Of a stretch of 64,000 nucleotides of DNA, positions 1 through 11,242 are shown in pieces (the first letter of the stretch is position 1; each line of letters starts with the position of its first letter). The notes below the pieces were generated by a model. The model was not told where the DNA came from and made no database searches. It worked only from the letters and a program-made list of their open reading frames with translations. Source of the stretch: Acanthochlamys bracteata (Eukaryota > Streptophyta > Magnoliopsida > Pandanales > Velloziaceae). A program made the position numbers and the translations under genes. The stretch covers positions 2,609,001 to 2,673,000 of the forward strand of contig CM034126.1 of assembly GCA_019914995.1 (NCBI GenBank). Direction: 5' to 3'.

Positions 1-621
1 TGTTGCAAGGAAACAATGTTAAGTATGTCTAGGCATCACAGTCATCCTGTTTACTTGCACAATCAGCACTACCTTCTTCAAACCCTGCTTGTTTAGCATC
101 TTCTTAATGCCTATAGGTTCAATCTCGGATGATGGCAAGGCACGTTATAGTATAAAAAGCATTTAAGCATAGCATGTACTTCTACAGAGTTTGACAATAC
201 ACATTTGATTTTGCATAGAGATTCCCATCATGATTTCATCAACCCCTGTGCTCTGCAACAAAAGTGTTTACTCAGGCTTTTGAGCTTATTGGCTATTTTG
301 GAGGCCTCTTTACTAGGAAAGGCGTGTGTAATAAGCAGCTGCGAACTTGTATTGATTTTTGACTAAAAAATATGCGATAAACTACCCAACCCACATAGTT
401 TGATGAGGACTCATTGAGGCAAATAGAAAAGCAGATGCTGCCTTCATGTTACACCTCCTCCAGAACGTACAGTTGCAAAAGATGGTCTTTTCATTATCAT
501 AAAACTAGATGGCAAGACTATGGCTTAATGAATGGTTGAAATAGTTGATATTCAAAATTGTAAAATTGGATTTGAAGTACTAGCTTTCCACAAGGGTATT
601 AACAGTGGAAACAGCACTTAC
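1..621. other. Left-edge stretch without a supported gene
   Basis: I see no exon that I can defend here. It lies downstream of the Pol III subunit exons on the minus strand and should hold the missing last exon if the gene is compact, but the expected second zinc ribbon (QIRSADEPMT type signature) is not readable. It may be intron. Confidence 0.5.
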
Positions 622-968
622 TTGCAGTTTTGTCAGCAAACTTGATGGCATCCTCTTTGCTAAAAATGGGTTCCACCTCTTTTTTCACCAGATCTTGTTT
701 GCTCACAATCTGTAATTACTAGCAATGCAAAGAATTAGCAGTGCGAGAGATGGAGACAAACAAACAATTCAACATAACAGATGAATAACATCAAATAACA
801 AAAAGATGAATCACTAATCACTAATAGAACAAGGGCTAAATGGAGATTATTGACCTTTCCTGTGATGGCACAGACATAAGGGCATGTAAGGCAGTAAAAC
901 CTCATCTTGTGTCTGCTCCTTGCAGGCTCAATCTGCAGCAAGTTCGCACAAGTAGGGCAGAACTCCAT
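622..968 (-). CDS. RPC10: RNA polymerase III subunit RPC10/C11-like (TFIIS-like), first two coding exons
   Basis: This is the small TFIIS-related subunit of RNA polymerase III, which supports RNA cleavage and termination in the nucleus. Coding exons are 855..968 and 622..709. The protein starts MEFCPTCANLLQIEP, with the N-terminal zinc ribbon cysteines in CPTC and CLTCPYVC. The second exon gives a VKKEVEPIF segment typical of the linker in this family. The ATG at 968 is chosen because it gives the conserved MEFCPTC start; an upstream in-frame GTG at 974 is not a plausible start. Splice sites are GGAAAG/GTCAAT, ACAG/ATTGTG and CAA/GTAAGT. The family is usually about 105-110 residues, with a second C-terminal zinc ribbon carrying the catalytic acidic hairpin. 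That part is not found in the 620 bases to the left, so the gene runs off the window or is truncated. Confidence 0.82.
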
Positions 969-2538
969 TGCCACAGTACTGCAAAATCCACTATTCAGAA
1001 TCTATATTTCTTTTTATAAGGATACACAAAATAAATGGAGGAACGAATGATATGAACAAAAACCATTTTGATATTTTATGTTCTATCTAAAATCTAATAT
1101 AGTTACAGGAGAAGGATTACGTACAAAATTGCTTCTCTAAAAAATCTAAACTAAAACCCTCAATCTAATATATTACCGTACTCATGAACTGATAATTTCA
1201 ATCATCTTGATCTCATGTTTTCACAATAATCAACAGACAAAAAATCTCTTGCAGCAAATATCAAGCTAGGAATAGTTGCTAATCGAACTCACAAGGTCTG
1301 AGTTTGGAATCGATACAGCAACCGGCGGCAATGAAAACCAGCAGCTGCAGCGGTGGTGAATATTCGCTGATTCTGCAAGGGAAGCGGGCAGCAGGGGGAA
1401 CCATGAAAGAAAGCGAAGGTTAGCTTTGGAAAGAAGGCTGAAACTAATTATGGGCTTTGGGCCTGTGTTATTTGAACTCCTGTGTCTATCTGTTAATTGA
1501 TTCTCACTTAATAAGAACCCATTACTATAGCCTTTGAAGAATTTAGCTTCTAATTATGCACTGTAGCAAAAATTTTAATTTAATAGCATTAATGATTATA
1601 GGTTCTAGCTATTTAGAAGTTTAAAAAATATTGAAATCCAAATGTTAGTAAATCTCAGCTTCCAAAATTTTTTAACTTCCGCTTTTTAGATTTTAAATTT
1701 AACATTCTTCCTTATACACACTCCACACTGGAAGTACTCCCTTTCACAGCCATCCGATTAAACGATCTAATGGTAAGAATTCAATCCGCAAATTTAAGCA
1801 GAAACAGTGACTCATTTGTACCAAGTGTTTGCGACCTTGAGGAGAAAGATGCTGTCTACGTACAGGTCACAGAGCTCATATAAGTTCTGGCAAAATTTTG
1901 TCTCGAATGGTTTCATTTTCCTTTAATATATTCATTGCATTACTACAAACAGCAACATAAATCAATAAATGAATAAAGAGTTATCTAAATCAAAATCTAA
2001 CCATCAGGAACAATACAAAAGCACTTTGTTAAAGATATGCACATATAGGAGATAATGTCTGACGCACCACAAGAATCATATATTTTCAGAAAACCAGATG
2101 GTGTTCAGATATATTCATAGAGACATGGAGTGAAACACAAAGATAACTGGAGGATAATGGCAAAGGGAAAGGGGATGGAAATGGACAGAATTCATTTATA
2201 ATCAAGAATCATAGTCCAATATTAGAAATAAAGCCGACCAGATGGATTAATTTATAGAACAAGCACTGATCTCTTAAAGGCTCGTTCATACTAGAAACAA
2301 ATGGACAGAAAAATAAAAAAACAATGCTTTGGACATTAACCACTTCATTTATAAAAACTATTTTTTTTTAGGACAATTATTTGTATAAACTTAACAGCAA
2401 TGAGCACTTTGGACTGACCAGAACAAATGACTGAATGTTATGTACAAACGAACATCTCATTTCAAAAGCATCTCAGAAGGGCACATTGAATGAACTTCAA
2501 ATGGTGGTATTACGAAGCACAGGATTCCTTTGCTGTAA
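969..2538. other. Intergenic region
   Basis: The right-hand neighbour of the Pol III subunit gene. A 5' untranslated exon may lie around 1300-1420, where base composition is more balanced. The rest, up to the stop codon of the Yippee-like gene at 2539, is AT-rich and probably includes that gene's 3' UTR. I see no coding signal. Confidence 0.5.
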
Positions 2539-2686
2539 CTATGAGTTTTCTAGGAAGAGCTTCGACTTTTCTAGTATGAACTTCCCTTCTTTGTATGTTT
2601 GTGTCTCCTCATAAGCTCTCTCATACTTCGAACCTAAGATATCGCGGCAATCATCACAGTAGATGTCAGCAACCGTTTGTAATCCA

Positions 2687-2694
2687 GTCATGAG
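2687..2694. repeat. 8 bp target-site duplication, left copy (GTCATGAG)
   Basis: The octamer GTCATGAG lies directly left of the transposon and is repeated exactly at 5579..5586. An 8 bp duplication is the hallmark of hAT insertion. It lies inside the Yippee coding exon. Confidence 0.95.
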
Positions 2695-5578
2695 TAGAGG
2701 TGCAAAAACAGACGGACCGGCCCGATCCGGGTATAGAATTTTAGGCCTGACCCGAAAGCCCATTATATATATTTATTTTTTAAATAATAAATTTAAATAA
2801 TATTTAAAAATATTATTAAATATAAAAAAATTAAAAATAACTTTAAAAATTATTACTAAATATAAAAAGCTTAAAAAATAATTTTAAAAATTATTATTAA
2901 ATATAAAAAAATAATTATAATTTGTAATATGTATATAATTATACATTTGAACTTGTACTTGGAATATTTTCATTTAAAAATAATTCAGAAAATTGTTCAG
3001 TCAGGTCTTCATTGTAAGTTGTATGCTGCATTCGTTTGACTGCAAGTTTTCAGTATTTCAAACTAGTTAACACTCTAACCATCTCACTAGTAAGTTGTGT
3101 TCTGCGTTCTTCAATTATCCGTCCAAATTGCATTAAAATGCCGATTCTGAAGACACCGTTGAAACAGGAATAGTCAAAATATCACGTCTTAGTTGAAAGA
3201 GTCTTGGATATCTTGTTGAATGTGTCTTCCACCAATTCAAAACATTAAAATTTTACGGGTTTTCATCGTCTTCTCTGAATGACAAAGATCACCTTCAAAA
3301 TATTTGTTCAAGTCCAAGAAGAAGATTGCATCTTTGCTTGAAGTTGAAGATGGTGTTGAATTTGAGCGGACTTGATGGAGATCAAAAACCAATTGATCGT
3401 TTTTTTTTCTTCTTACTTTGATGAGTTTGTGTGTTCTTGCGGTTGTTGTTGTTGATTTCGCAAATTATCAAACCTAACTTCATAAAGATCATAAACTTCA
3501 TACAGCTTGTTACGAGCGTTAGTTATTTGCAATTGAATATCGGAAATATCTAAATACATACCAATATATGTAAGAGTATTAGTAAAATATACAAATTTAA
3601 ATCTAGGATCTAACATAAATGCAAAACAATATAAAAGAGGAATATCAGACCAATATTTTTTTAATTTTTTAGTCATTATTGTAACTATAGGTCCAAGTAA
3701 TTCATCTGTTATATGCGAATGTAGCATAATAGCTATATTAAAAATTGAATGTAAAACTAATGGAGAAGTAGGATAGTAAACATCAGATAATAAAACAGTA
3801 GCACAATAAAAAATTTCTAAAAATTCTACAAGTTTTTTAGCAATAATCCAATGAGTTTCAGTAAATATAGTTACCCATTCTTGTATTATAAAAAATCATA
3901 AGCACATTTTTATAATCTAAAATACTTTTCAACATTAGATAAGTAGAATTTCATCTTACTGGCATATCAAAGTTGAACTTTTGGGGCTTTAGATGTTCTG
4001 CTATGCAATATCTTTTAAATTCAGCTAAACGTTGATTTGAACTAGTAATCCAAGAAATAGCAACGCGAATATCATTAATCTGATCACTTACCAAATTTAT
4101 ATACCGATTATGCGATTAAATTGATAATATGGCAAGCACAACGTTGATGTAGTAAAATTCCTCCCATGTATGAGCTTAGCTCCATCTCAAGAAATCGAAT
4201 TGCTTTGGTATTTGCTGAAGCATTATCTAGGGTGATGGAGACAATGCGGTTGCTTATGCCCCATTCTTTAACTACACTTATAATGCGCTCAAAAATATTT
4301 TTAGCATCATGTGTGGAATCAATAAGTCTAAAACCAATAATTCTTTTTTGCATAATCCATTGTGAATCTAAATAATGAGCAACAACACTTAAATAATCTT
4401 GTTTAGCTCTACCACTCTAAATATCAGATGTTAACGCAATAGAAAATTTAAAAAAGTTAATTCAGATTTTAATATAGTGCGCATTTTATTGTAATAAATA
4501 ATAATATCGCTTCTAGTAGTTGTTATACTAACTTTTTGAAATTGTTGACAATATGCTCTTTTAATATGTTCTTCATAAAAAAATGACTCACCAAAATTAA
4601 TAGGTAAATCCATAGCACAAATCATACGGGCAAGAAATTTCCTAACTACATTAGAATCATAAGACCAAGTACTTACCGAACCATCCGTGTTGAATTGAAG
4701 TTGAGTTTGTGAAGGTTCCCTTCCGATTTATTTTTTGGAAGCACATTTTTTACCATGTGCTAGTAAATGTCGGATACCTGCACTAGGATTAGCAGTTAAA
4801 AGTTTATTGCAAAACTTACATTTCGTCATTTTTAATTGAGTACCATCACTTAGCACTGTATATTCAGCAGTGAAATAGTTCCAAGCTTTAGAAGTTGGGA
4901 CTTTTGAACGTTTTGTTGTTGTCGATGTCGATCATGAAGCCGAACTACTTCCAACACTTGGAATTGGAGAAATTTCGTTACATCTTTGATGAAAACTTCT
5001 TCTTGGAAGAATATCATCTCCTTTCTCCATACGGACAATATCTATTTCCTCCAAATTTTGATCGTCCATGCCATAGTCATCAAAATTAATGGCATGAAAA
5101 TTTGGATCCATTTGAAATAACAACTAAAATTTTGATAATTAAAAAAATGTGAATTTAAAAAATAAAGCAAGAAATAATTTTTTTTATATTTTGTGTAAGA
5201 TTGAGTAGAATGAAAATGAGATTTAAGAGAAATGTGTGAAAAATGAATGAAAATATGATATATTTATAGGTGAAAAGTTGAATTTAAAAAAAAAAAAATT
5301 TAACGTTACTGGCAACCGTTGGCTGGCTGTACAACAATCATGCTGACGTCAGCATGATAGAAAATAATTTAAATTTTTTTATCTGGTCAACGTTGACCGA
5401 TCAACAAAACAGTACCGAACGGACGGGCCGCCCGATGGGCCAGCAAAGTCGGCCCGTCCTGCCCGCCGCACCGAAGCCGGACCGGCCCGATCCTGTCACT
5501 GTTCACCGGACCGGACGGACTTAGTACCGGGCTGAATGATCGGGCCGCGGATCGGCCCGACCCATATTTGCATCTCTA
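2695..5578 (-). mobile_element. hAT-superfamily DNA transposon, 2884 bp, inserted in a coding exon
   Basis: The ends are short inverted repeats: the left end begins TAGAGGTGCAAA and the right end, read on the other strand, begins TAGAGATGCAAA (11 of 12 identical). It is flanked by exact 8 bp duplications. Both subterminal regions are rich in GGCCCGATC-like words (about 2715-2760 and 5420-5565), which in hAT elements usually bind transposase. The interior is AT-rich and holds a minus-strand relic of a BED-finger transposase. The element is structurally complete but its transposase is broken, so it could only move with a transposase supplied in trans. Confidence 0.93.
2939..5111 (-). pseudogene. 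hAT transposase relic (BED zinc finger to hATC domain)
   Basis: The reading begins MDPNFHAINFDDYGMDD at 5111. A BED-type zinc finger (KCKFCNKLL, then HLLAHGKKC) lies at about 4740-4840. The catalytic-core segment with ITLDNASANTKAI and RCACHIINLI is at 4108-4353, the DPRFKF segment at about 3413-3727, and the C-terminal hAT dimerisation region (LNWWKTHSTRYP, VSTVSSESAF) at about 3130-3255. It ends with SSNV at 2939. It cannot be translated through: stops lie at 4932, 4728, 4417, 3951 and 3050, and there are frameshifts near 4110 and 3130. Three of these stops replace a conserved tryptophan codon. It is therefore a dead transposase of the RICESLEEPER-like type. Confidence 0.88.
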
Positions 5579-5586
5579 GTCATGAG
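5579..5586. repeat. 8 bp target-site duplication, right copy (GTCATGAG)
   Basis: Exact repeat of 2687..2694, directly right of the transposon. On the minus strand it reads CTCATGAC, the Leu-Met-Thr codons of the Yippee protein. Confidence 0.95.
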
Positions 5587-6111
5587 CTGCCGATCCTCAA
5601 GCCCAGAAACTATGTTCATGGCATGTGAAAACAGAAAAGCACGCCCATTTCTACCCTAGATTTTGAAATTACAAACAACAAAATCATTCACAAAAGGAAA
5701 AGAATTTCAAGATCGGCGCGCTCTTAATAAGACTACACTACATTATTGACAATAGATCATTAGCAAAATCAGGCAGATGAATGGCATTAGAAATAACATA
5801 TTACGTTCATAATTGCTAAACATGCTAGCTAGGTCATCATTGTTTTTAGTTACAAAACAATTAGAGCATCTGTAAACTAGGAAAACAATACATTCTGAAA
5901 AAGTTACATAAAAACTCCAAAAAGTGAAGAACATTTTTGTAGTTGCTGCACCTAAACAATCCAGCATATAGAAATTCCTGAGAATGAAGATCATATAAGA
6001 AGTAACTGGATTCACCTGAAAAGCCTTAGAAATTATATCATCATGGAGAGCAACAGGGTTACGGCAATTGTAGCAGCTATACATTCTTGGCCCAGCTATT
6101 TCTGCCATTAA

Positions 6112-6347
6112 GGGCATGTTTACCTAGTAGATAAAGTAGATAAAATGAATTTTTTAAAAATCAATTTAAAAATTAAAAATATTTAATAAAAATAAAATTA
6201 TATATTAATTTAATATTTATAGTAAGTTTTAAAATTAAATTTTTTAAAAAAATTTATTAATAAAAAAATTTTATTTTAATTTTATATATTTTTTATATTA
6301 AAAATAAATTTAAAAAAAATAAATTTGAAGTGTCGGTAAACACGCCC
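6112..6347. mobile_element. Tourist-like (PIF/Harbinger) MITE abutting the Yippee start codon
   Basis: A 236 bp AT-rich element. Its 13 bp terminal inverted repeats are GGGCATGTTTACC on the left and GGGCGTGTTTACC read from the right. It is flanked by TAA on both sides (6109..6111 and 6348..6350), the 3 bp TWA duplication typical of this superfamily. The left duplication touches the ATG of the Yippee-like gene (6106..6108), so the element occupies the extreme 3' end of its 5' leader or promoter. Its end contributes an in-frame upstream ATG. Confidence 0.85.
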
Positions 6348-6350
6348 TAA

Positions 6351-7935
6351 ATTTTCTGGCGGCTGAAGCAAAAACAATAGAAGAATTTCATGCAATTATT
6401 ACAATTGATCATTGGGCCTTGGAGGCACCAATAAGCCATTAAGCTTATCCTGAATGATCACAAGATATGCAGAACCACTAAATCAGTATTCTGCCAATAA
6501 AGATATCTGCTTACCTTCGCCTTCCAATTGCCAATAACCTGATTGCTGGTTGTCCACGCTCTTAAGACTTTGACAATGTTAGACAAACCAGCAGTCAGAA
6601 ACACAGTTGACAAAAGAAATAGAATCAACATACTAAGTCATATACTCAAAAATTTTAATGTAATTTTACTCAGATCACAAGCTAAAAGAAGCACCAGCTT
6701 GAGTTTATTCAGCAATCCAAAGCAATAAGCAATGACACCCAAAAATAGAAAAACAATGACACCCAAAATAGAAAAACTTTATCTCATTCGCACTGAAACA
6801 GGCTAGACCAAGAAGGAAATTCTTTTAAGAACAAGAACAGAGTAGTAAGTACCAAAAAAGCGACAATCGACTAATCAACATGTGAAACAATTAGATAAAG
6901 CGACTCATAAATTCTCAAAAAGTAGGAAAATTTATTGCTATGATCTGGAGAAGAGATTACCAGACACTCAGAAGTCGCTGATTGGCTAAAATCGACACAA
7001 GTATGATCAGGAATAAGAAAGCGAATATCAAATGAGACGATCGTATTGACAAGCCAAGAAAAACAAAACAGAAAAACAGAAAAGCGATTTTGATGAACTG
7101 ATACGCTGAGATAACAAGGACTGAAGAATTTTCCTAAACCCAAGCCGATGAAAAAGCTTACAAACGGAACAAATTTTCGGTGATATGAGAAGGAAGGAAG
7201 AGATAACTATCTTAAATTCAACCGAACTATACTTGAAGAAGCAGAATCAAAAGCTCCTTTCTTTGTTTTGATTGTAGAAAGCTAGAAGCTACTAGTGCTT
7301 TCGGTTGAAGTCTTCTAAATAAGAATAACAAAGAATCATAAATTTGGATCATCGTACACGCAAATACGGTGAAAAGAAAATTAAACAAAAAGGAAGTTGC
7401 CTCTAGTGTAGATTGATTTACTTGGAAAGGTACGGATAAGCTACCGCTAGAGGAGTACAGTTGACTCAGTGTTCTTTCATTTCTTTGTTTGCCCGCTCTA
7501 CAGTGTTATGTATAACAGTTTCAATGTAGGTGATATCTACAAGTTCCTCTTCAATAGAATCATGATGGTGAACTCTTTCTTAACGAAGTTTGTGTTTTTA
7601 TTCAGCAAAAGAAATATGTATGCGTGCTATTCGTATCTTCCCTAATAATCTTCAAACACCAGCTTCCGAGATGTTGAAAAGTTACAGAATTTACTAAAAA
7701 CACCAACAGCAGTTTTTACAGTTTGCCATGAAAATGTAGATTAGCTTGAACTATCTCAGAGGAACCTAAGATACAATACTCTTGTTTACCACAGTCATCA
7801 CAGCATAACTAACCAAAACTGACCACAACAATTTCGACAAAAGTTGGATAGCAGCATACCACCATTACATTGGTTCCTAATCCAACACGATTTCCTACTA
7901 CACTTTTCACAAAGTTGACTCCTCATTGAGAAATT
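6351..7935. other. Intergenic region between Yippee-like and RS31 genes
   Basis: Upstream region of the Yippee-like gene, possibly with non-coding first exons, followed by the 3' UTR of RS31. The sequence has open frames up to about 90 codons but none resembles a known protein. I see nothing else. Confidence 0.45.
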
Positions 7936-10892
7936 TCAGGTTCTAGACCTTCGCACAGGGGATCGGCTGCCAATACACAACATATAAACGTAGGTTAGTA
8001 AATGTAACCAAAAACAAAAAAAGAACAAAACTTCAAATATAATAATCGAAAGTACAGTGCAGGCAACCTTCGGTAGCGGCCAAACTCTGGACTCCTCTTC
8101 CTGTCGTAAGATGGACCATAACGATCATAGCCAGGACTTGCTCCCCGAACATAGTCCAGACTTCCACGACGCCTGTAGTCAGGACTCATGCGACGGCCAT
8201 AGTCAGGGCTGCCGCGACGCCCATAATCAGGGCTAGGACGACGGCCATAGTCAGGACTTCCTCTGCGACCGACAGGACTATCATACCTACGATGACCACC
8301 TCGCCTGGGACTGTCACGCCTATCATCACGTTCATCATCATCTCTGAAAGCATACTCAACAGTGACTACCCGGTCCAATATTTTGCTGTACAAGCAGAAA
8401 ACCCTTATTAAGCACTGCATCTGATATATTTAAACTGCATTCCGAGTGAGTAAATAATGAGACAGTTAATTCTCTTGCATAGTATTCGTATAACAGTGGA
8501 AGTGCCACCAACAACAGGAAATAAAACCATTTAATGCTCAAGCTTAGAGGTTTCTCATAGTTTTTGGTTAACTCATATAACAAACTTGAATTACGTAATA
8601 AAAGTTACATTCACTGGATAAGAAACATGGTTTAACGCATTAATTGCACCATCGCATGAAAACAAGTGGGCATACGACATGGAGCGAACATACACACAAA
8701 CACTAGCAAAATGGCAACTGACAATGAGGGCAGTCAAGGGAAAAGGAGACTAAATACTACGTAAATAAAGCAGAAACACATCTTTGATGTGGGCAGTATA
8801 ACATTAACAAATAGTAAGCTAACTTGCTACTCACAAATAAATTGTGAGAAGCTAATGTTCACCTCACACACAAGAAACTGCAAGACAGGCTGCAGCAGAA
8901 AATAAAAATAAATTTTGATGTGTCTGAAACCCCTTTTGCAATATAACTGTAGCAACAGAGACTAAAGAAAAGTGAAATCAATAGGGCAAAAAAGAAAACA
9001 TACTGAGAAACAAAGCCTGAAATTTGTACAAGAGTCCAACCACATATTTTCACATCATTGCTCTTTCGTTTTAACCAAGAAACATCTATCTAGAAAGGAA
9101 AACAACCATAAAACAGAATACACAAAAGCAAACAGAAGTCATACCTCATATTTGTGCATTCAAGTGCTTTTGTAGCTTCCTCTTGAGTTTCAAATTGAAC
9201 AAATGCGAAATTCCTTCTGATACGCACATTCTGAACTTTTCCATAAGGCTCGAAATGCCTTTCAATGTCACGAACCTTTGTCCGAATTGGGTCAAAATTT
9301 ATGACAAATAATGTCTTAGTTGGCTTCATGTTTGCCGAAGGCCTTGAATCCCGCCCTCGGTGTCCTCCACGATCTCCTTGCTGAAAGGAACAAAAGAAGG
9401 AGCGGCACTCGAAATGTAATTCTAGTAAAATGGGTAACAGCTTTAAATTCACCTCACTGCCATGCAACCTAAACTGCTGCTATATTTAGCACTAAATCAC
9501 TGACAATTATATAAATCTAGCACTGACAGTCAACTTACATGTATGCAATATGAAGCATAAACATTGAGATTGGACACAAGAAAATTACCCTTGACCACTC
9601 CACAGATAATCTCCGACGGTCATGTCCAAAGGGATAATTGTCCAGAGAACGGATTGCTTCTTCAGCATCACGCTCATCCTCAAAGTACACAAACGCAAAT
9701 CCTGCAGGCAAAGCAACATTCTAAGTGAAATAAACCAAGTATACATACAGCAGAAGGTCTACCAGCTAGTCATCCATGCTTGTCACATCCAAAATTGTGA
9801 ACTTACTATGCAAATCCTTCTAAAGATACTACACCTTTAAAATGTACATAAAGGCCTCATCTGATGCACATTAGACTGTGAAGTATGGACGCCTTGTATG
9901 ATGAACTAAAAGATGAAGTCATAAACCTATGTCCCAATTTGTCTTATTCCAGATCATGCTTCAACATTGACAGCATAAATTCAGTAAATGATTCCTCAAA
10001 GTTCATGCTTGTTGGGCAATGGCAACTCTGGACTATGTATTTATAAGAAACTGATGATCAGGTGAAAGAAATGAAGGATGCCAGTGATGGATGGAACGAG
10101 CCAGAATTGTGCACAGAATTGAAGAACCAGATAGAGCTCAGGCCCCTTAGTAGTTCCTGCGTCAAAACAAACATTTAAAAACATGGAGGTCCTTTTCACA
10201 TATCTAATTGCTCACTTCATCACCCTGCACAATGCTCAATATAAGCAAGATCAATGCTAGCATCCTGCCAGGATGATCTCAATGTGCCTGATAGCAACTA
10301 ACAACCACAGGATCAACCAAATTTTTAGTATATCCTTTCAAACCCTAAAGTATAATAAGGTCACTTAAATTTAAAAATTGAAACTAATTCCAACCCCACT
10401 TACATAAAGAGATACTTTCAAATTAACTACCGAAGCTAAAACTTATTAAATAATGTAACAGAAAAATTACATGGAAGGTGCCCATTGACTGATCTGCTCA
10501 TGGCACATAGCAATTTAAATTAAAACAGAACTGTAAGAATTCAAATATGAAACCTAATAACCTTCTATCAATTTTTCTCTTGCGAGAAGACCTGATTAGA
10601 CCAACATTACCATATCAAATACAGTCTTTCATGTACACGAGAAAATTAGTCAATCAGAAGAAACATGAAATTGCTCTCTCCAAAATCCTCGATACCGGTA
10701 ACCACAAATTCATCTCGGTAAACAAACAAGTGATGTAATAGGGAATCAAAACCTGTAAGACTACCGGCTAGTGATCAAAGCCATACCAGATTTCATGTCA
10801 ATGCGATCCACATGGCCGTACTTGGAGAAAAGTCGCTCAAGATCCACATGGCGGGTGTCATACTCGAAATTTCCACAGAATACCGGCCTCAT
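7936..10892 (-). CDS. RS31: Serine/arginine-rich splicing factor RS31-type
   Basis: A plant-specific SR splicing regulator, acting in the nucleus on pre-mRNA splice-site choice. The five coding exons are 10787..10892, 9589..9701, 9145..9380, 8068..8385 and 7936..7966 (804 nt, 267 residues). RRM1 (about residues 1-72) starts [14 protein letters not shown] and is split by the long first intron; exon 2 supplies the RNP-1-like [20 protein letters not shown]2 (about 95-165) has [13 protein letters not shown] and [11 protein letters not shown]. The C-terminal RS region has tandem [12 protein letters not shown] repeats and ends [10 protein letters not shown]. The spacer and DDDERDDR motif match RS31 better than RS40/RS41. 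The roughly 1.1 kb first intron is read into a stop within a few codons if retained. Long regulated introns are known for this family, so unproductive splicing is likely here (inference). Confidence 0.95.
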
Positions 10893-11242
10893 CTTTTTCT
10901 TCTTCTTCTTCTTTTCTTCCGCTCAGCAACCACAGTAGAGATCGGCGAGAGAGAATACCCTAAAGATCTTGCCAACCAATAAACCCTAACCCTAGCAACA
11001 AGAACCAGTTTCTCGTTTTCTTTTTTTTTATTTTTGTAATCCTGGAGAGTTCGCGACAAGCAAATAACTCGATTTTTAAATAGAACACAGAGAGAGAGAA
11101 AGGTGCTGAGGTGGGCTTTGGGCTTTAATGTGGATTGAAGATTGACTATTCATTGACATCCACCCGCTTATGTAGGCCCAAATTAGTTCGGCCCATTTAT
11201 TTAGTTCACTCCACTTGCTTCTTAAACCATCCGCCGGCGGCT
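10893..11242. promoter_or_regulatory. Head-to-head promoter interval, RS31 (-) and MTA relic (+)
   Basis: 350 bp separate the two start codons. CT-rich leader sequence of RS31 lies at about 10893-10925, and a purine-rich GAGAGAG run at about 11088-11100. The arrangement suggests a shared bidirectional promoter, so the MTA relic may still be transcribed. No TATA box is assigned with confidence. Confidence 0.4.

Larger units (their letters stand above)
2539..6108 (-). pseudogene. Yippee-like gene split by a hAT transposon
   Basis: Yippee-like proteins are small zinc-binding proteins of unclear biochemical role with a CULT/beta-tent fold. Exon 1 is 6016..6108 (start [15 protein letters not shown]). 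Exon 2 begins at 5655 and ends at stop 2539..2541, but is interrupted by the transposon at 2695..5578. Leaving out the element and one target duplication, the two halves stay in the same frame and give a 105-residue protein, the length of the short plant Yippee class. Zinc motifs are YSCYNC and YCDDC. The junction falls in the conserved [14 protein letters not shown] stretch. The usual LGWKYE reads LGSKYE here. No other frameshift or stop is seen, so the insertion is probably recent relative to decay of the host gene. Unless the element is spliced out, no full protein can be made. Confidence 0.9.

Noticed and set aside
395..465. Weak minus-strand resemblance to the last exon of the Pol III subunit (KAA...HQTM versus KAA...DEPM)
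   Set aside because: Only spacing and a few residues agree, the zinc-binding cysteines are not in place and no RWRED-type end follows; treated as chance or extreme decay.
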